In this document: positions 1-5,834 of the stretch, in pieces
How positions within the stretch are numbered: the stretch's first letter is position 1
Layout: every line of letters begins with the position of its first letter
Assembly (NCBI GenBank): GCA_020048295.1
Contig: JAIFMT010000010.1
Coordinates: forward strand, 1-15,979
DNA from: Rhodoferax sp.
GTDB taxonomy: Bacteria > Pseudomonadota > Gammaproteobacteria > Burkholderiales > Burkholderiaceae
DNA: 15,979 nt
Reading direction: 5' to 3'
The notes under the pieces: generated by a model
What the model was told of the DNA's origin: nothing
The model's input: the letters and a program-made list of their open reading frames with translations, nothing else
Database searches by the model: none
Program-made: the position numbers and the translations under genes

Positions 1-342
1 TTCCAGCCCAACGCCATGAGCAACATCGCCGTGCTGCCGATGAGCGAGGTGGTCACCAGCTACTACCTGCGCCTGCGCGTGGCCGACGAAACCGGCGTGC
101 TGGCCAAGGTGACGGGCATTCTGGCAGCCGCCGGCATCAGCATCGATGCCGTGCTGCAGCGCGAGGCCGATGAAATTGCCGGCGTTGCCGCCAGCGACCA
201 ACCCCAGGTGCCACAAACCGACGTGATCATCCTGACCCACGACTGCGTTGAAGCCGCCATGAACGCGGCCATTGCCCAAATGCAGGCGCTGCCCAGCGTG
301 CTGGAGCCGATCACCCGCATCCGCAAGGAAGAACTGGCCTAA
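1..342 (+). CDS. hom: homoserine dehydrogenase, C-terminal part (ACT domain); cut by the window start
   Basis: This is the last 113 codons of an open frame that enters from the left edge and stops with TAA at 340-342. The first residues (FQPNAMSNIAVLPM) continue into a typical ACT regulatory domain: 'YYLRLRVADETGVLAKVTGIL' spans the first beta strand and helix, and 'GISIDAVLQRE' follows. Homoserine dehydrogenase reduces aspartate semialdehyde to homoserine with NAD(P)H, the branch point to threonine and methionine. Its C-terminal ACT domain is the usual site of threonine feedback control. The catalytic part lies outside the window, so the identity rests on this tail and on thrC downstream. 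The ATG at 16 is internal, not a start. Confidence is high because the ACT segment matches betaproteobacterial Hom closely and threonine synthase lies 0.8 kb downstream on the same strand. Confidence 0.9.
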   Translation, partial: FQPNAMSNIAVLPMSEVVTSYYLRLRVADETGVLAKVTGILAAAGISIDAVLQREADEIAGVAASDQPQVPQTDVIILTHDCVEAAMNAAIAQMQALPSVLEPITRIRKEELA

Positions 343-356
343 ATTTTTTGTTGGTC

Positions 357-366
357 TGTCTATAAT
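357..366 (+). promoter_or_regulatory. -10-like element upstream of the antitoxin gene
   Basis: A perfect TATAAT lies at 361-366, with a TG at 357-358 that partly resembles an extended -10. No good -35 box is present at the right distance (338-343 reads CCTAAA). A transcript starting about 7 bases downstream would give the ATG at 399 a leader of roughly 26 nt including its ribosome binding site. The ATG at 381 would have almost no leader. This would let the toxin-antitoxin pair, and possibly thrC, be transcribed independently of hom. Confidence 0.4.
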
Positions 367-398
367 TCCAGCCTGATTGAATGAAAAAGGTGAGCACC

Positions 399-662
399 AT
401 GAACGCAGTCTGGCAGGTTCAGGAGGCAAAAAATCGCTTCAGTGAAATGATCGAGCTGGCGCTGACGCAGGGACCGCAAGTGATCACCCGTCACGGTCGG
501 GCGGTTGTACGCGTGGTGTCAGCCAGCCAGACCAGCGATACCACGACGGTAGCAGGTGTTGCGGATGGTTTTGCCAAGTATCTGCTGAAGGCACCCAGGC
601 TGGATGGGCTGCAACTGCCGACGCGACGCAGCCGAAAAATTTCTTTAACGCTGGGGGGCTGA
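399..662 (+). CDS. type II antitoxin, Phd/YefM family
   Basis: The 87-residue product has the Phd/YefM N-terminal fold signature: 'WQVQEAKNRFSEMIELAL' followed by 'GPQVITRHGRAVVRVV'. In this family the N-terminal part dimerises and binds operator DNA and the C-terminal tail wraps the toxin. The tail here (about residues 50-87) is basic, with 'PTRRSRK' near the end. I chose ATG 399 over the in-frame ATG 381 because AAAGGTGAG lies just upstream of 399 with normal spacing, while 381 has no ribosome binding site and lies very close to the TATAAT at 361. The stop at 660-662 is 3 bp before the toxin start, a typical tightly coupled antitoxin-toxin order. Antitoxins of this family usually repress their own promoter, but no clear operator palindrome was visible. 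Confidence 0.85.
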   Translation: MNAVWQVQEAKNRFSEMIELALTQGPQVITRHGRAVVRVVSASQTSDTTTVAGVADGFAKYLLKAPRLDGLQLPTRRSRKISLTLGG

Positions 663-665
663 GGC

Positions 666-1106
666 GTGCTGTGGCTGCTCGATACCTGTGTGGTGTCAGA
701 ACTTACGCGCAAGGTGCCAGATGCCCAAGTGCTGCAGTGGCTGACCGAGCATGCCACCGACGCGGCCATTCCGGTCGTCACGATGGGTGAAATCCAATAC
801 GGCATTGAGCGGCTGGAGGTCGGGCGTCAACGCAACAGCTTGCAACTCTGGTTTGAAGGTCTGAGTAGGCAATTCGTATCAAGAATCCTGCCGACGGACG
901 AGGAGGTTTGGCGAACTTTTGGCCGCTTGAAGGCATCCGTAGAAGCCATTGGCAAACCCCAAGAAGATTTGGATTTACTGATTGCTGCCGTGGCGACGGT
1001 CAACCAATTGACGCTGGTGACGCGAAACACCAAGCATTTTCTGGATACAGGCATACCCACAGTGAATCCGTGGCTGCCAGAGCCAGCGACAGGTTTAAAT
1101 GATTGA
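666..1106 (+). CDS. vapC: type II toxin, PIN-domain ribonuclease (VapC-like)
   Basis: The 146-residue protein is a single PIN domain, the usual length for VapC toxins. Acidic metal-binding positions of the family are visible: D6 in 'LLDTCVVSEL', E42 in 'MGEIQYGIERL' and D103 in 'EDLDLLIAA'. They are followed by 'LTLVTRNTKHF' and a closing 'NPW'. VapC toxins are Mg-dependent endoribonucleases that cut tRNA or rRNA when the antitoxin is degraded. The start is GTG 666, with GAGG immediately upstream at 661-664 inside the end of the antitoxin gene. The gene ends only 11 bp before threonine synthase, so the pair lies inside the threonine operon. Pairing a Phd/YefM antitoxin with a PIN toxin is common. 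The RNA target cannot be read from sequence, and the symbol denotes family only. Confidence 0.87.
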   Translation: MLWLLDTCVVSELTRKVPDAQVLQWLTEHATDAAIPVVTMGEIQYGIERLEVGRQRNSLQLWFEGLSRQFVSRILPTDEEVWRTFGRLKASVEAIGKPQEDLDLLIAAVATVNQLTLVTRNTKHFLDTGIPTVNPWLPEPATGLND

Positions 1107-1117
1107 GAGCAAATGAC

Positions 1118-2545
1118 ATGAAATACATCTCCACCCGCGGCGACCAAAGCCCCAAACACTTTTGCGACATCCTGCTCGAAGGCCTGGCCCCCGATGGCGG
1201 CCTGTACCTGCCCGCCAGCTACCCCAAAGTGGACGATGCCACGCTGAGCCGCTGGCGGGTGGTGTATCACCAGCAGGGTTATGCCGAGCTGGCCTTTGAG
1301 ATTTTGTCGCTGTTCATTGACGACATCCCGGCCGACGACTTGCGCGCCCTGTGCGCCAAAACCTACACGGCGGAAGTGTTTGGCACCGGCGAAATTGTGC
1401 CGCTGCGCCACCTTGAAAACGGCATCTGGCTGGAGGCCTTGTCCAATGGCCCGACGCTGGCCTTCAAGGACATGGCGATGCAGCTGCTGGGCAACCTGTT
1501 TGAGTACGAACTGGCACGCCGGGGCGAGCAGCTCAATATTCTGGGAGCCACCAGCGGCGACACTGGCAGCGCTGCCGAATACGCCATGCGCGGCAAGCAA
1601 GGCGTGCGCGTCTTCATGACCAGCCCGGCAGGTCGCATGAGCCCGTTTCAGCAGGCGCAAATGTTCAGCCTGATGGACGACAACATCTTCAACATTGCCG
1701 TTGATGGCGTGTTTGACGATTGCCAGGACATGGTCAAGGCCGTCAGCAACGACCTCGATTTCAAGCGCCAGTACAAGATCGGCACAGTCAATTCGATCAA
1801 CTGGGCGCGTCTGTTGGCGCAAGTGGTGTATTACTTTGCCGGCTACTTCCAGGCCACCGAAACCAATGACCAAAAAGTCAGCTTTGCCGTGCCCAGCGGC
1901 AACTTTGGCAACGTCTGCGCCGGCCATGTGGCGCGCATGATGGGCCTGCCAGTGGCCAAGCTGGTGGTGGCGACCAACGAAAACGACGTGCTCGACGAGT
2001 TTTTCAAAACCGGGGTTTACCGGGTGCGCGCCAGCAGCGACACCTTCGAGACCTCCAGCCCGTCGATGGATATTTCCAAAGCCAGCAATTTCGAGCGCTT
2101 CATCTTTGATTTGCTGGGCCGCGACGGTGCCCGTGTGAAAGCGCTGTTTGGCGAGGCGCTGGCGCGCGATGGCCAGTTTGACCTGAGCCAGCACCCGGCG
2201 TTTAACGACATCCGCCTGCGCTACGGTTTTGTCAGCAACAAAAGCAGCCATGCCGACCGCCTGGCAACGATCAAGGATGCTTTTGAGCGCCACGCCATGA
2301 TGATCGACACCCACACCGCCGATGGCGTGAAAGTGGCGTTTGAGCATTTGCAGAATGGCGTGCCGATGATCGTGCTGGAAACCGCCTTGCCGATCAAGTT
2401 TGCCGAAACCATTGTCGAAGCCACCGGCGTACTGCCCGAGCGTCCGGCCAAGTTTGTCGGCATCGAAGCCCTGCCCAAGCGCGTCACCAGCATGCCCTCC
2501 GATGTGCAGGCCATCAAGGCCTTCATTGCTGAAAAATGTGCATGA
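1118..2545 (+). CDS. thrC: threonine synthase
   Basis: The 475-residue protein starts 'MKYISTRGDQSPKHF', the characteristic N-terminus of the long proteobacterial threonine synthases. It contains the PLP lysine K117 in 'PTLAFKDMAMQ' and the phosphate-binding loop 'GATSGDTGSAAEYA'. Other family motifs are 'GTVNSINWARLLAQVVYY' and 'VPSGNFGNVCAGHVA'. The enzyme converts O-phosphohomoserine to threonine and phosphate in the cytoplasm, the last step of threonine synthesis. An in-frame TTG at 1103 overlaps the toxin stop, but ATG 1118 is the conserved family start and has a GAGAG-type weak ribosome binding site upstream. It belongs functionally with hom, from which it is separated by the toxin-antitoxin pair. 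No truncation or frameshift is seen. Confidence 0.96.
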   Translation: MKYISTRGDQSPKHFCDILLEGLAPDGGLYLPASYPKVDDATLSRWRVVYHQQGYAELAFEILSLFIDDIPADDLRALCAKTYTAEVFGTGEIVPLRHLENGIWLEALSNGPTLAFKDMAMQLLGNLFEYELARRGEQLNILGATSGDTGSAAEYAMRGKQGVRVFMTSPAGRMSPFQQAQMFSLMDDNIFNIAVDGVFDDCQDMVKAVSNDLDFKRQYKIGTVNSINWARLLAQVVYYFAGYFQATETNDQKVSFAVPSGNFGNVCAGHVARMMGLPVAKLVVATNENDVLDEFFKTGVYRVRASSDTFETSSPSMDISKASNFERFIFDLLGRDGARVKALFGEALARDGQFDLSQHPAFNDIRLRYGFVSNKSSHADRLATIKDAFERHAMMIDTHTADGVKVAFEHLQNGVPMIVLETALPIKFAETIVEATGVLPERPAKFVGIEALPKRVTSMPSDVQAIKAFIAEKCA

Positions 2546-2550
2546 AATCA

Positions 2551-2598
2551 TGCTCTAGCCCTTATGGGGTATGCGCTGACAGCTCTGATAAACAGAGT
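2551..2598. repeat. repeat-like hairpin element between thrC and mobB
   Basis: This gap holds a perfect hairpin, CTCTG (2583-2587), loop ATAAA, CAGAG (2593-2597). Upstream of it is a weaker imperfect inverted repeat (AGCCCTTAT / ATGCGCT). The reverse complement of 2572-2584 matches 12 of 13 bases of the plus strand at 4189-4201 inside moeA. Both resemble a short dispersed repeat that I recall from Comamonadaceae intergenic regions. The hairpin ends 9 bp before the mobB start and could affect mobB translation or read-through from thrC. There is no T-run, so it is not a standard terminator. Confidence 0.4.
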
Positions 2599-2606
2599 AA
2601 TCTACG

Positions 2607-3140
2607 ATGAAAGTCATCGGCTTTACCGGTTACTCGGGTGCCGGCAAAACCACCCTGGTCGAGCGCCTGATCCCCGAGTTGCGCCAGCGCGGCTTGCGCG
2701 TGTCGGTGGTCAAACATGCGCGCCATGGTTTTGACATTGATCGCCCAGGCAAGGACACCTGGCGGCACCGCCAGGCTGGCGCGTTTGAAGTGGTGGTGGC
2801 CTCCAACAAGCGGCTGGCGCTGATGCGCGAATTTGAAGTGGAAGCAGACTTGTCGGTGCATGCGCTGATCGCCGAACTGTACGACGGTGTCGATTGGGTG
2901 CTGCTGGAGGGTTTTCGCGACTCTGATCTGCTCAAAATCGAAGTCTGGCGCGCCAGCCTGGCCAAACCCGCGCGTTACATGGATGACGACTTCATCACCG
3001 CCATCGCCACCGATTCACCCACCGAGCTGCCAGCGCCGACCAATTTGCCGTTGCTCGACCTCAATGATGTGGCGGCAGTCGCCACCTGGATGCTGTCGCA
3101 GGGCGAGCGTTTTGACTACCGGCAGGAGTTGTACCAATGA
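2607..3140 (+). CDS. mobB: molybdopterin-guanine dinucleotide biosynthesis adapter protein MobB
   Basis: The 177-residue P-loop protein begins 'MKVIGFTGYSGAGKTTLVERL', with the Walker A motif at residues 8-16. It continues with the MobB signatures 'VVKHARHGFDIDRPGKDTWRHRQAGA' (in part) and 'VDWVLLEGFRD'. MobB binds GTP and assists MobA in attaching GMP to molybdopterin, giving the dinucleotide cofactor used by DMSO reductase-family enzymes. mobA itself is not in the window. The start places the P-loop at the normal distance from the N-terminus, but only a weak ribosome binding site (AGAG in the hairpin at 2594-2597) precedes it. Its stop overlaps the moeA start in ATGA (3137-3140), indicating translational coupling in a molybdenum-cofactor operon. 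Confidence 0.93.
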   Translation: MKVIGFTGYSGAGKTTLVERLIPELRQRGLRVSVVKHARHGFDIDRPGKDTWRHRQAGAFEVVVASNKRLALMREFEVEADLSVHALIAELYDGVDWVLLEGFRDSDLLKIEVWRASLAKPARYMDDDFITAIATDSPTELPAPTNLPLLDLNDVAAVATWMLSQGERFDYRQELYQ

Positions 3141-4411
3141 CCACGACCTTGCCAGCACGGCCAACCCAGGCGGGCCGCGCACCGCTCAAACCGCTGGACG
3201 ACGCACTGGCGCTGCTGCTTGGTTTTGCCGTGCCGCTGACGGACGTGGAACAGGTGTCCACCTTTGATGCGGATGGTCGGGTGCTGGCGCAAGACCTGGT
3301 GTCTGCGCTGCAAGTGCCACCGCACGACAACAGTTCAATGGACGGCTACGCCGTGCGCTGCGCTGACCTGGCCACCGGTGTTGCGTTGCCGGTCAGCCAG
3401 CGCATTGCGGCCGGCAGCAGCGGCGCGGCATTGACTCCAATGACCTTGGCGCGCATCTTCACCGGCGCGCCGATTCCTCCCGGTGCCGATGCCGTGGTGC
3501 CGCAAGAAGACTGCCAGGTGCAAGACGATGGGTGCGTGCAAGTCAAGCAGCCGGTGCGTCTTGGCCAGTGGATCAGGCGCGCCGGTGAAGATGTCACGCA
3601 AGGGGCGGTTGTACTCCCAAAAGGAGAGCTACTCACGCCCGCTGAACTTGGGCTGGCGGCCAGTATTGGCATGAGTTATCTGACGGTGGGTCGGCCACCG
3701 CGGGTCGCCTTGTTTTCAACCGGTGACGAGCTGGTGATGCCGGGCGATGTGGCCCCACAAGACATGCGCCCTGGTGCCATCTACAACTCGAACCGGTTTT
3801 TTCTGCGTGCGCTGCTCAAACGCCTGGGCTGCCAGGTCAGCGACCTGGGCATCGTGCCCGACCAGCGCCAGGCCACGCTGGATGCCCTTGCGTCTGCCGC
3901 GTTAACCCATGACCTGATCCTGACCAGCGGCGGCGTTTCGGTCGGTGAAGAAGACCACATCAAACCGGCGGTACAAACCCTGGGCCACCTCGACCTGTGG
4001 GAAATCGCCATGAAACCCGGCAAGCCGTTTGCCTATGGGCAGATTCGGCGTGGCGTGCCAACGGCTGCCCCGTGCCACTTTATCGGCCTGCCGGGCAACC
4101 CGGTGTCGAGCTATGTGACCTTCTTGCTGCTGGTGCGGCCATTTTTGCTGGCACTGCAAGGGGCGCGCCATGTTGCTACAAGGTCAATAGCTGCCAGCGC
4201 AGACTTCACCTGGGCCAGAGCCGATAAACGCCGTGAATTTTTGCGCGTGCGGCGCAAGCCCTGCGGCCAGCTTGAACTGTTCCCCAACCAAAGCTCGGGC
4301 GTGCTCACCTCGGCCGTCTGGGCCGACGGCCTGGTGGACAACCCAGCTGGCCAAACCATTGCCCCCGGCGACGTGGTGCGCTTTATCCCCTTTGCCGAAC
4401 TGCTGTCATGA
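3137..4411 (+). CDS. moeA: molybdopterin molybdenumtransferase MoeA
   Basis: The 424-residue protein carries the full MoeA pattern. In order: 'PPHDNSSMDGYAVR' (domain I), 'GAPIPPGADAVVPQED' (domain II), 'FSTGDEL', 'IYNSNRFFL' and 'TSGGVSVGEEDHIKPA' (the MogA-like catalytic domain III), 'KPGKPFAYG', 'GLPGNPVSSYVTF', and a C-terminal beta domain ending 'PFAELLS'. MoeA inserts molybdate into adenylated molybdopterin. The length is normal. It overlaps mobB upstream and moaD downstream by ATGA, so three proteins are made from one coupled message. Oddity: the codons at about 4172-4201 (protein segment 'HVATRSIAASAD') carry a stretch resembling a Comamonadaceae dispersed repeat, apparently without changing domain spacing or frame. 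Confidence 0.95.
   Translation: MTTTLPARPTQAGRAPLKPLDDALALLLGFAVPLTDVEQVSTFDADGRVLAQDLVSALQVPPHDNSSMDGYAVRCADLATGVALPVSQRIAAGSSGAALTPMTLARIFTGAPIPPGADAVVPQEDCQVQDDGCVQVKQPVRLGQWIRRAGEDVTQGAVVLPKGELLTPAELGLAASIGMSYLTVGRPPRVALFSTGDELVMPGDVAPQDMRPGAIYNSNRFFLRALLKRLGCQVSDLGIVPDQRQATLDALASAALTHDLILTSGGVSVGEEDHIKPAVQTLGHLDLWEIAMKPGKPFAYGQIRRGVPTAAPCHFIGLPGNPVSSYVTFLLLVRPFLLALQGARHVATRSIAASADFTWARADKRREFLRVRRKPCGQLELFPNQSSGVLTSAVWADGLVDNPAGQTIAPGDVVRFIPFAELLS
4172..4201. repeat. repeat-like segment embedded in the moeA coding sequence
   Basis: The stretch containing TCAATAGCTGCCAGCGC, preceded by GTTGCTAC, resembles one arm of a short repeat that I recall as frequent between genes in Rhodoferax and Polaromonas. 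Its core at 4189-4201 matches the reverse complement of 2572-2584 at 12 of 13 bases, so two related copies in opposite orientation exist in this window. It encodes part of the linker before the MoeA C-terminal domain without breaking the frame. Family assignment is from memory and not checked. Confidence 0.35.
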
Positions 4412-4659
4412 AGATCACCGTCAAATATTTCGCTGGAATCCGCGAAGCCATTGGTTTGAGTAGCGAGCTGCGCGACACCCAGGCTACCACGCTGGCCGAG
4501 CTGCGTGACGAGCTGATCGGGCAGGGCGGTGCTTATGCCGAGAGTCTGGCGCGTGGCAAAGCGGTTCGGCTGGCGCTCAACCAGGTGATGGCTGCTGAAA
4601 CCGCTGCCTTGCATGAGGCTGCTGAAGTGGCTTTCTTTCCGCCCGTCACAGGGGGATAA
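4408..4659 (+). CDS. moaD: molybdopterin synthase sulfur-carrier subunit MoaD
   Basis: The 83-residue ubiquitin-like protein begins 'MKITVKYFAGIREAIG' and ends 'VAFFPPVTGG'. The C-terminal Gly-Gly is the site that is adenylated and thiocarboxylated before sulfur is donated to precursor Z in molybdopterin synthase. Length and fold signature ('VRLALNQVM' for the third strand, 'EVAFFPPVTGG' for the last) fit MoaD. ATG 4408 overlaps the moeA stop. The large catalytic subunit gene moaE, which often follows directly, is not here: the next gene is on the opposite strand 30 bp away. MoaE must be encoded elsewhere for this subunit to function. Confidence 0.93.
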   Translation: MKITVKYFAGIREAIGLSSELRDTQATTLAELRDELIGQGGAYAESLARGKAVRLALNQVMAAETAALHEAAEVAFFPPVTGG

Positions 4660-4685
4660 AACCCGGCTACCAACGGGGCCCGGTT
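4660..4685. terminator. possible bidirectional hairpin between convergent moaD and hslR
   Basis: In the 30-bp gap between the two convergent stops, AACC (4660-4663) pairs with GGTT (4682-4685), and GG (4665-4666) pairs with CC (4679-4680) around one C-C mismatch, leaving a 12-base loop. It is GC-rich and placed where a shared terminator is expected, but the stem is short and no clear T-run follows on either strand, so support is weak. Confidence 0.25.
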
Positions 4686-4689
4686 GCGC

Positions 4690-5118
4690 TCAGCCCTCCA
4701 CTGAGGCGCTCCAGCGATCACCCCAGCCGCCGCCGCGCAGTTTTTCACCGTCGCGGCGGTCGCGTTTGGTGGGGCGGCCCTGCGTCAGGGTCAGCGCCGG
4801 CTCAGGGGCCAGGCGATGCTGCTCGGCCGCTTGCTGGCGCAGCTGTACTGACTCAGGCGTTTCCTGAAACAACAGTGCGGCTACCGGAGCCGGTCCGCGT
4901 TTGTCGCTGATGGTCAGCACGGTGACGGTGCGAGTGACCGGGCCAGTGCGCACCTGAATGCTGTCGCCGGGCTTGACTTCACGGGCCGGTTTGACAGTTA
5001 GCCCATTGACCAGCACCCGGCCTTTGTCCACCTCGTCGCAGGCCAGCGTGCGGGTCTTGTAAAAGCGGGCGGCCCACAGCCATTTGTCGATGCGCAGTTT
5101 GTCCATCGGCACGCTCAC
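4690..5118 (-). CDS. hslR: S4-domain RNA-binding protein, Hsp15 (HslR) family
   Basis: The 142-residue product has an S4 RNA-binding domain at about residues 5-65: 'MDKLRIDKWLWAARFYKTR', then 'DEVDKGRVLVNGLTVKPAREVKPGDSI' (in part). A basic C-terminal tail follows, with 'GRPTKRDRRDGEKLRGGGWGDRW'. Hsp15 binds stalled 50S subunits carrying peptidyl-tRNA and helps recycle them after heat stress. The GTG at 5118 overlaps the upstream peroxidase stop (GTGA). The internal ATG at 5106 (MDKLRID) is the more conserved family start, so the true N-terminus may be four residues shorter. It is the last gene of the minus-strand run and converges on moaD. Confidence 0.88.
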   Translation of the reverse strand: MSVPMDKLRIDKWLWAARFYKTRTLACDEVDKGRVLVNGLTVKPAREVKPGDSIQVRTGPVTRTVTVLTISDKRGPAPVAALLFQETPESVQLRQQAAEQHRLAPEPALTLTQGRPTKRDRRDGEKLRGGGWGDRWSASVEG

Positions 5119-5711
5119 AGCAGTTTTTCGATGTCGGCCACCAGGCCTTTGCCTTGCGGGCTGGTCATGCTGCTGTAACTGTCAACCACCTTGCCCGAGC
5201 GGTCAATCAGGTACTTGTAAAAATTCCACTTGGGCGTGGTGCCGGTGGCTTGCGCCAGTTGCGCATACAGCGCGCTGCGGTTCGGGCCCGACACCACGCT
5301 CTTGGCAAACATCGGGAACTTTACTGCATAGGTGTTGAAGCAGAAGTCGGCAATTTCCTTGTTGCTGCCGGGTTCCTGTTTGCCAAAGTCGTTGGAGGGA
5401 AAACCCAGCACTACCAGGCCTTTGGACTGGTATTTGGCGTACAGCGCCTCCAGCCCCTCGTACTGGCCGGTAAAACCGCAGTAGCTGGCGGTGTTGACCA
5501 TCAAAATCACCTTGCCGGCATATTGGCACAGGTCTTGGGGCGCCTCATCCTGGAGTCGGTTGAAGCTGTGTTTCAGAATCGTCGGGCAGGCGGGTGTCGT
5601 CACAGCCGCTGGCGCTGTAGTCGGGCTGCCCTGGGCAGCTGCAGCCGTGGCGAGCAGCGCTGCAGCTCCGCACAACAGCCAGTTCACCAGAATGTTGGCG
5701 CGAATTTGCAT
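5115..5711 (-). CDS. glutathione peroxidase family protein, exported
   Basis: This 198-residue thiol peroxidase has an N-terminal signal-like segment (residues 1-26: basic start, hydrophobic 'WLLCGAAALLATAAAA'), then the peroxidase fold. The catalytic tetrad is visible: Cys78 in 'NTASYCGFTGQYEGLE', Gln112 in 'FGKQEPGS', and Trp162-Asn163 in 'KWNFYKYLID'. Cys124 in 'IADFCFNTY' sits where the resolving cysteine of thioredoxin-dependent members lies. The usual Cys of 'FPCNQFG' is Ser here ('FPSNDFG'). It is therefore probably a two-cysteine, selenium-free hydroperoxide reductase acting in the periplasm. It reduces H2O2 or lipid hydroperoxides, but its reductant there is unknown. The start ATG 5711 follows an AAGAAAG-type ribosome binding site. 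It overlaps hslR downstream by four bases. Confidence 0.9.
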   Translation of the reverse strand: MQIRANILVNWLLCGAAALLATAAAAQGSPTTAPAAVTTPACPTILKHSFNRLQDEAPQDLCQYAGKVILMVNTASYCGFTGQYEGLEALYAKYQSKGLVVLGFPSNDFGKQEPGSNKEIADFCFNTYAVKFPMFAKSVVSGPNRSALYAQLAQATGTTPKWNFYKYLIDRSGKVVDSYSSMTSPQGKGLVADIEKLL

Positions 5712-5834
5712 GGTGTGAAGCTTTCTTGATGTTGCATGGAAGTTCAGTTTATCTGCCGGTCAGCATCCTTGCAGGTCATCCGGCCAATGGCTTTCGAACC
5801 CACTGCGCGGCATTTCAGGTGCTTCGCACGGCCC

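Noticed and set aside
827..2551. Long open frame (574 codons) on the minus strand opposite vapC and thrC
   Set aside because: Its translation shows no family motifs and is rich in His, Gln and Ala as expected for the complement of GC-rich coding sequence. The plus strand carries convincing vapC and thrC.
5154..5729. 191-codon open frame on the plus strand opposite the peroxidase gene
   Set aside because: The minus strand encodes the peroxidase with its full catalytic tetrad; the plus-strand translation has no recognisable features.
5785..5805. GGTTCGAA (minus strand) resembling a tRNA T-loop
   Set aside because: The flanking bases do not form the 5-bp T stem and no acceptor or anticodon arm could be found around it.
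5820..5831. Small GTGC/GCAC hairpin just after the methyltransferase stop as a terminator
   Set aside because: Only a 4-bp stem without a T-run; transcription probably continues into the peroxidase gene.
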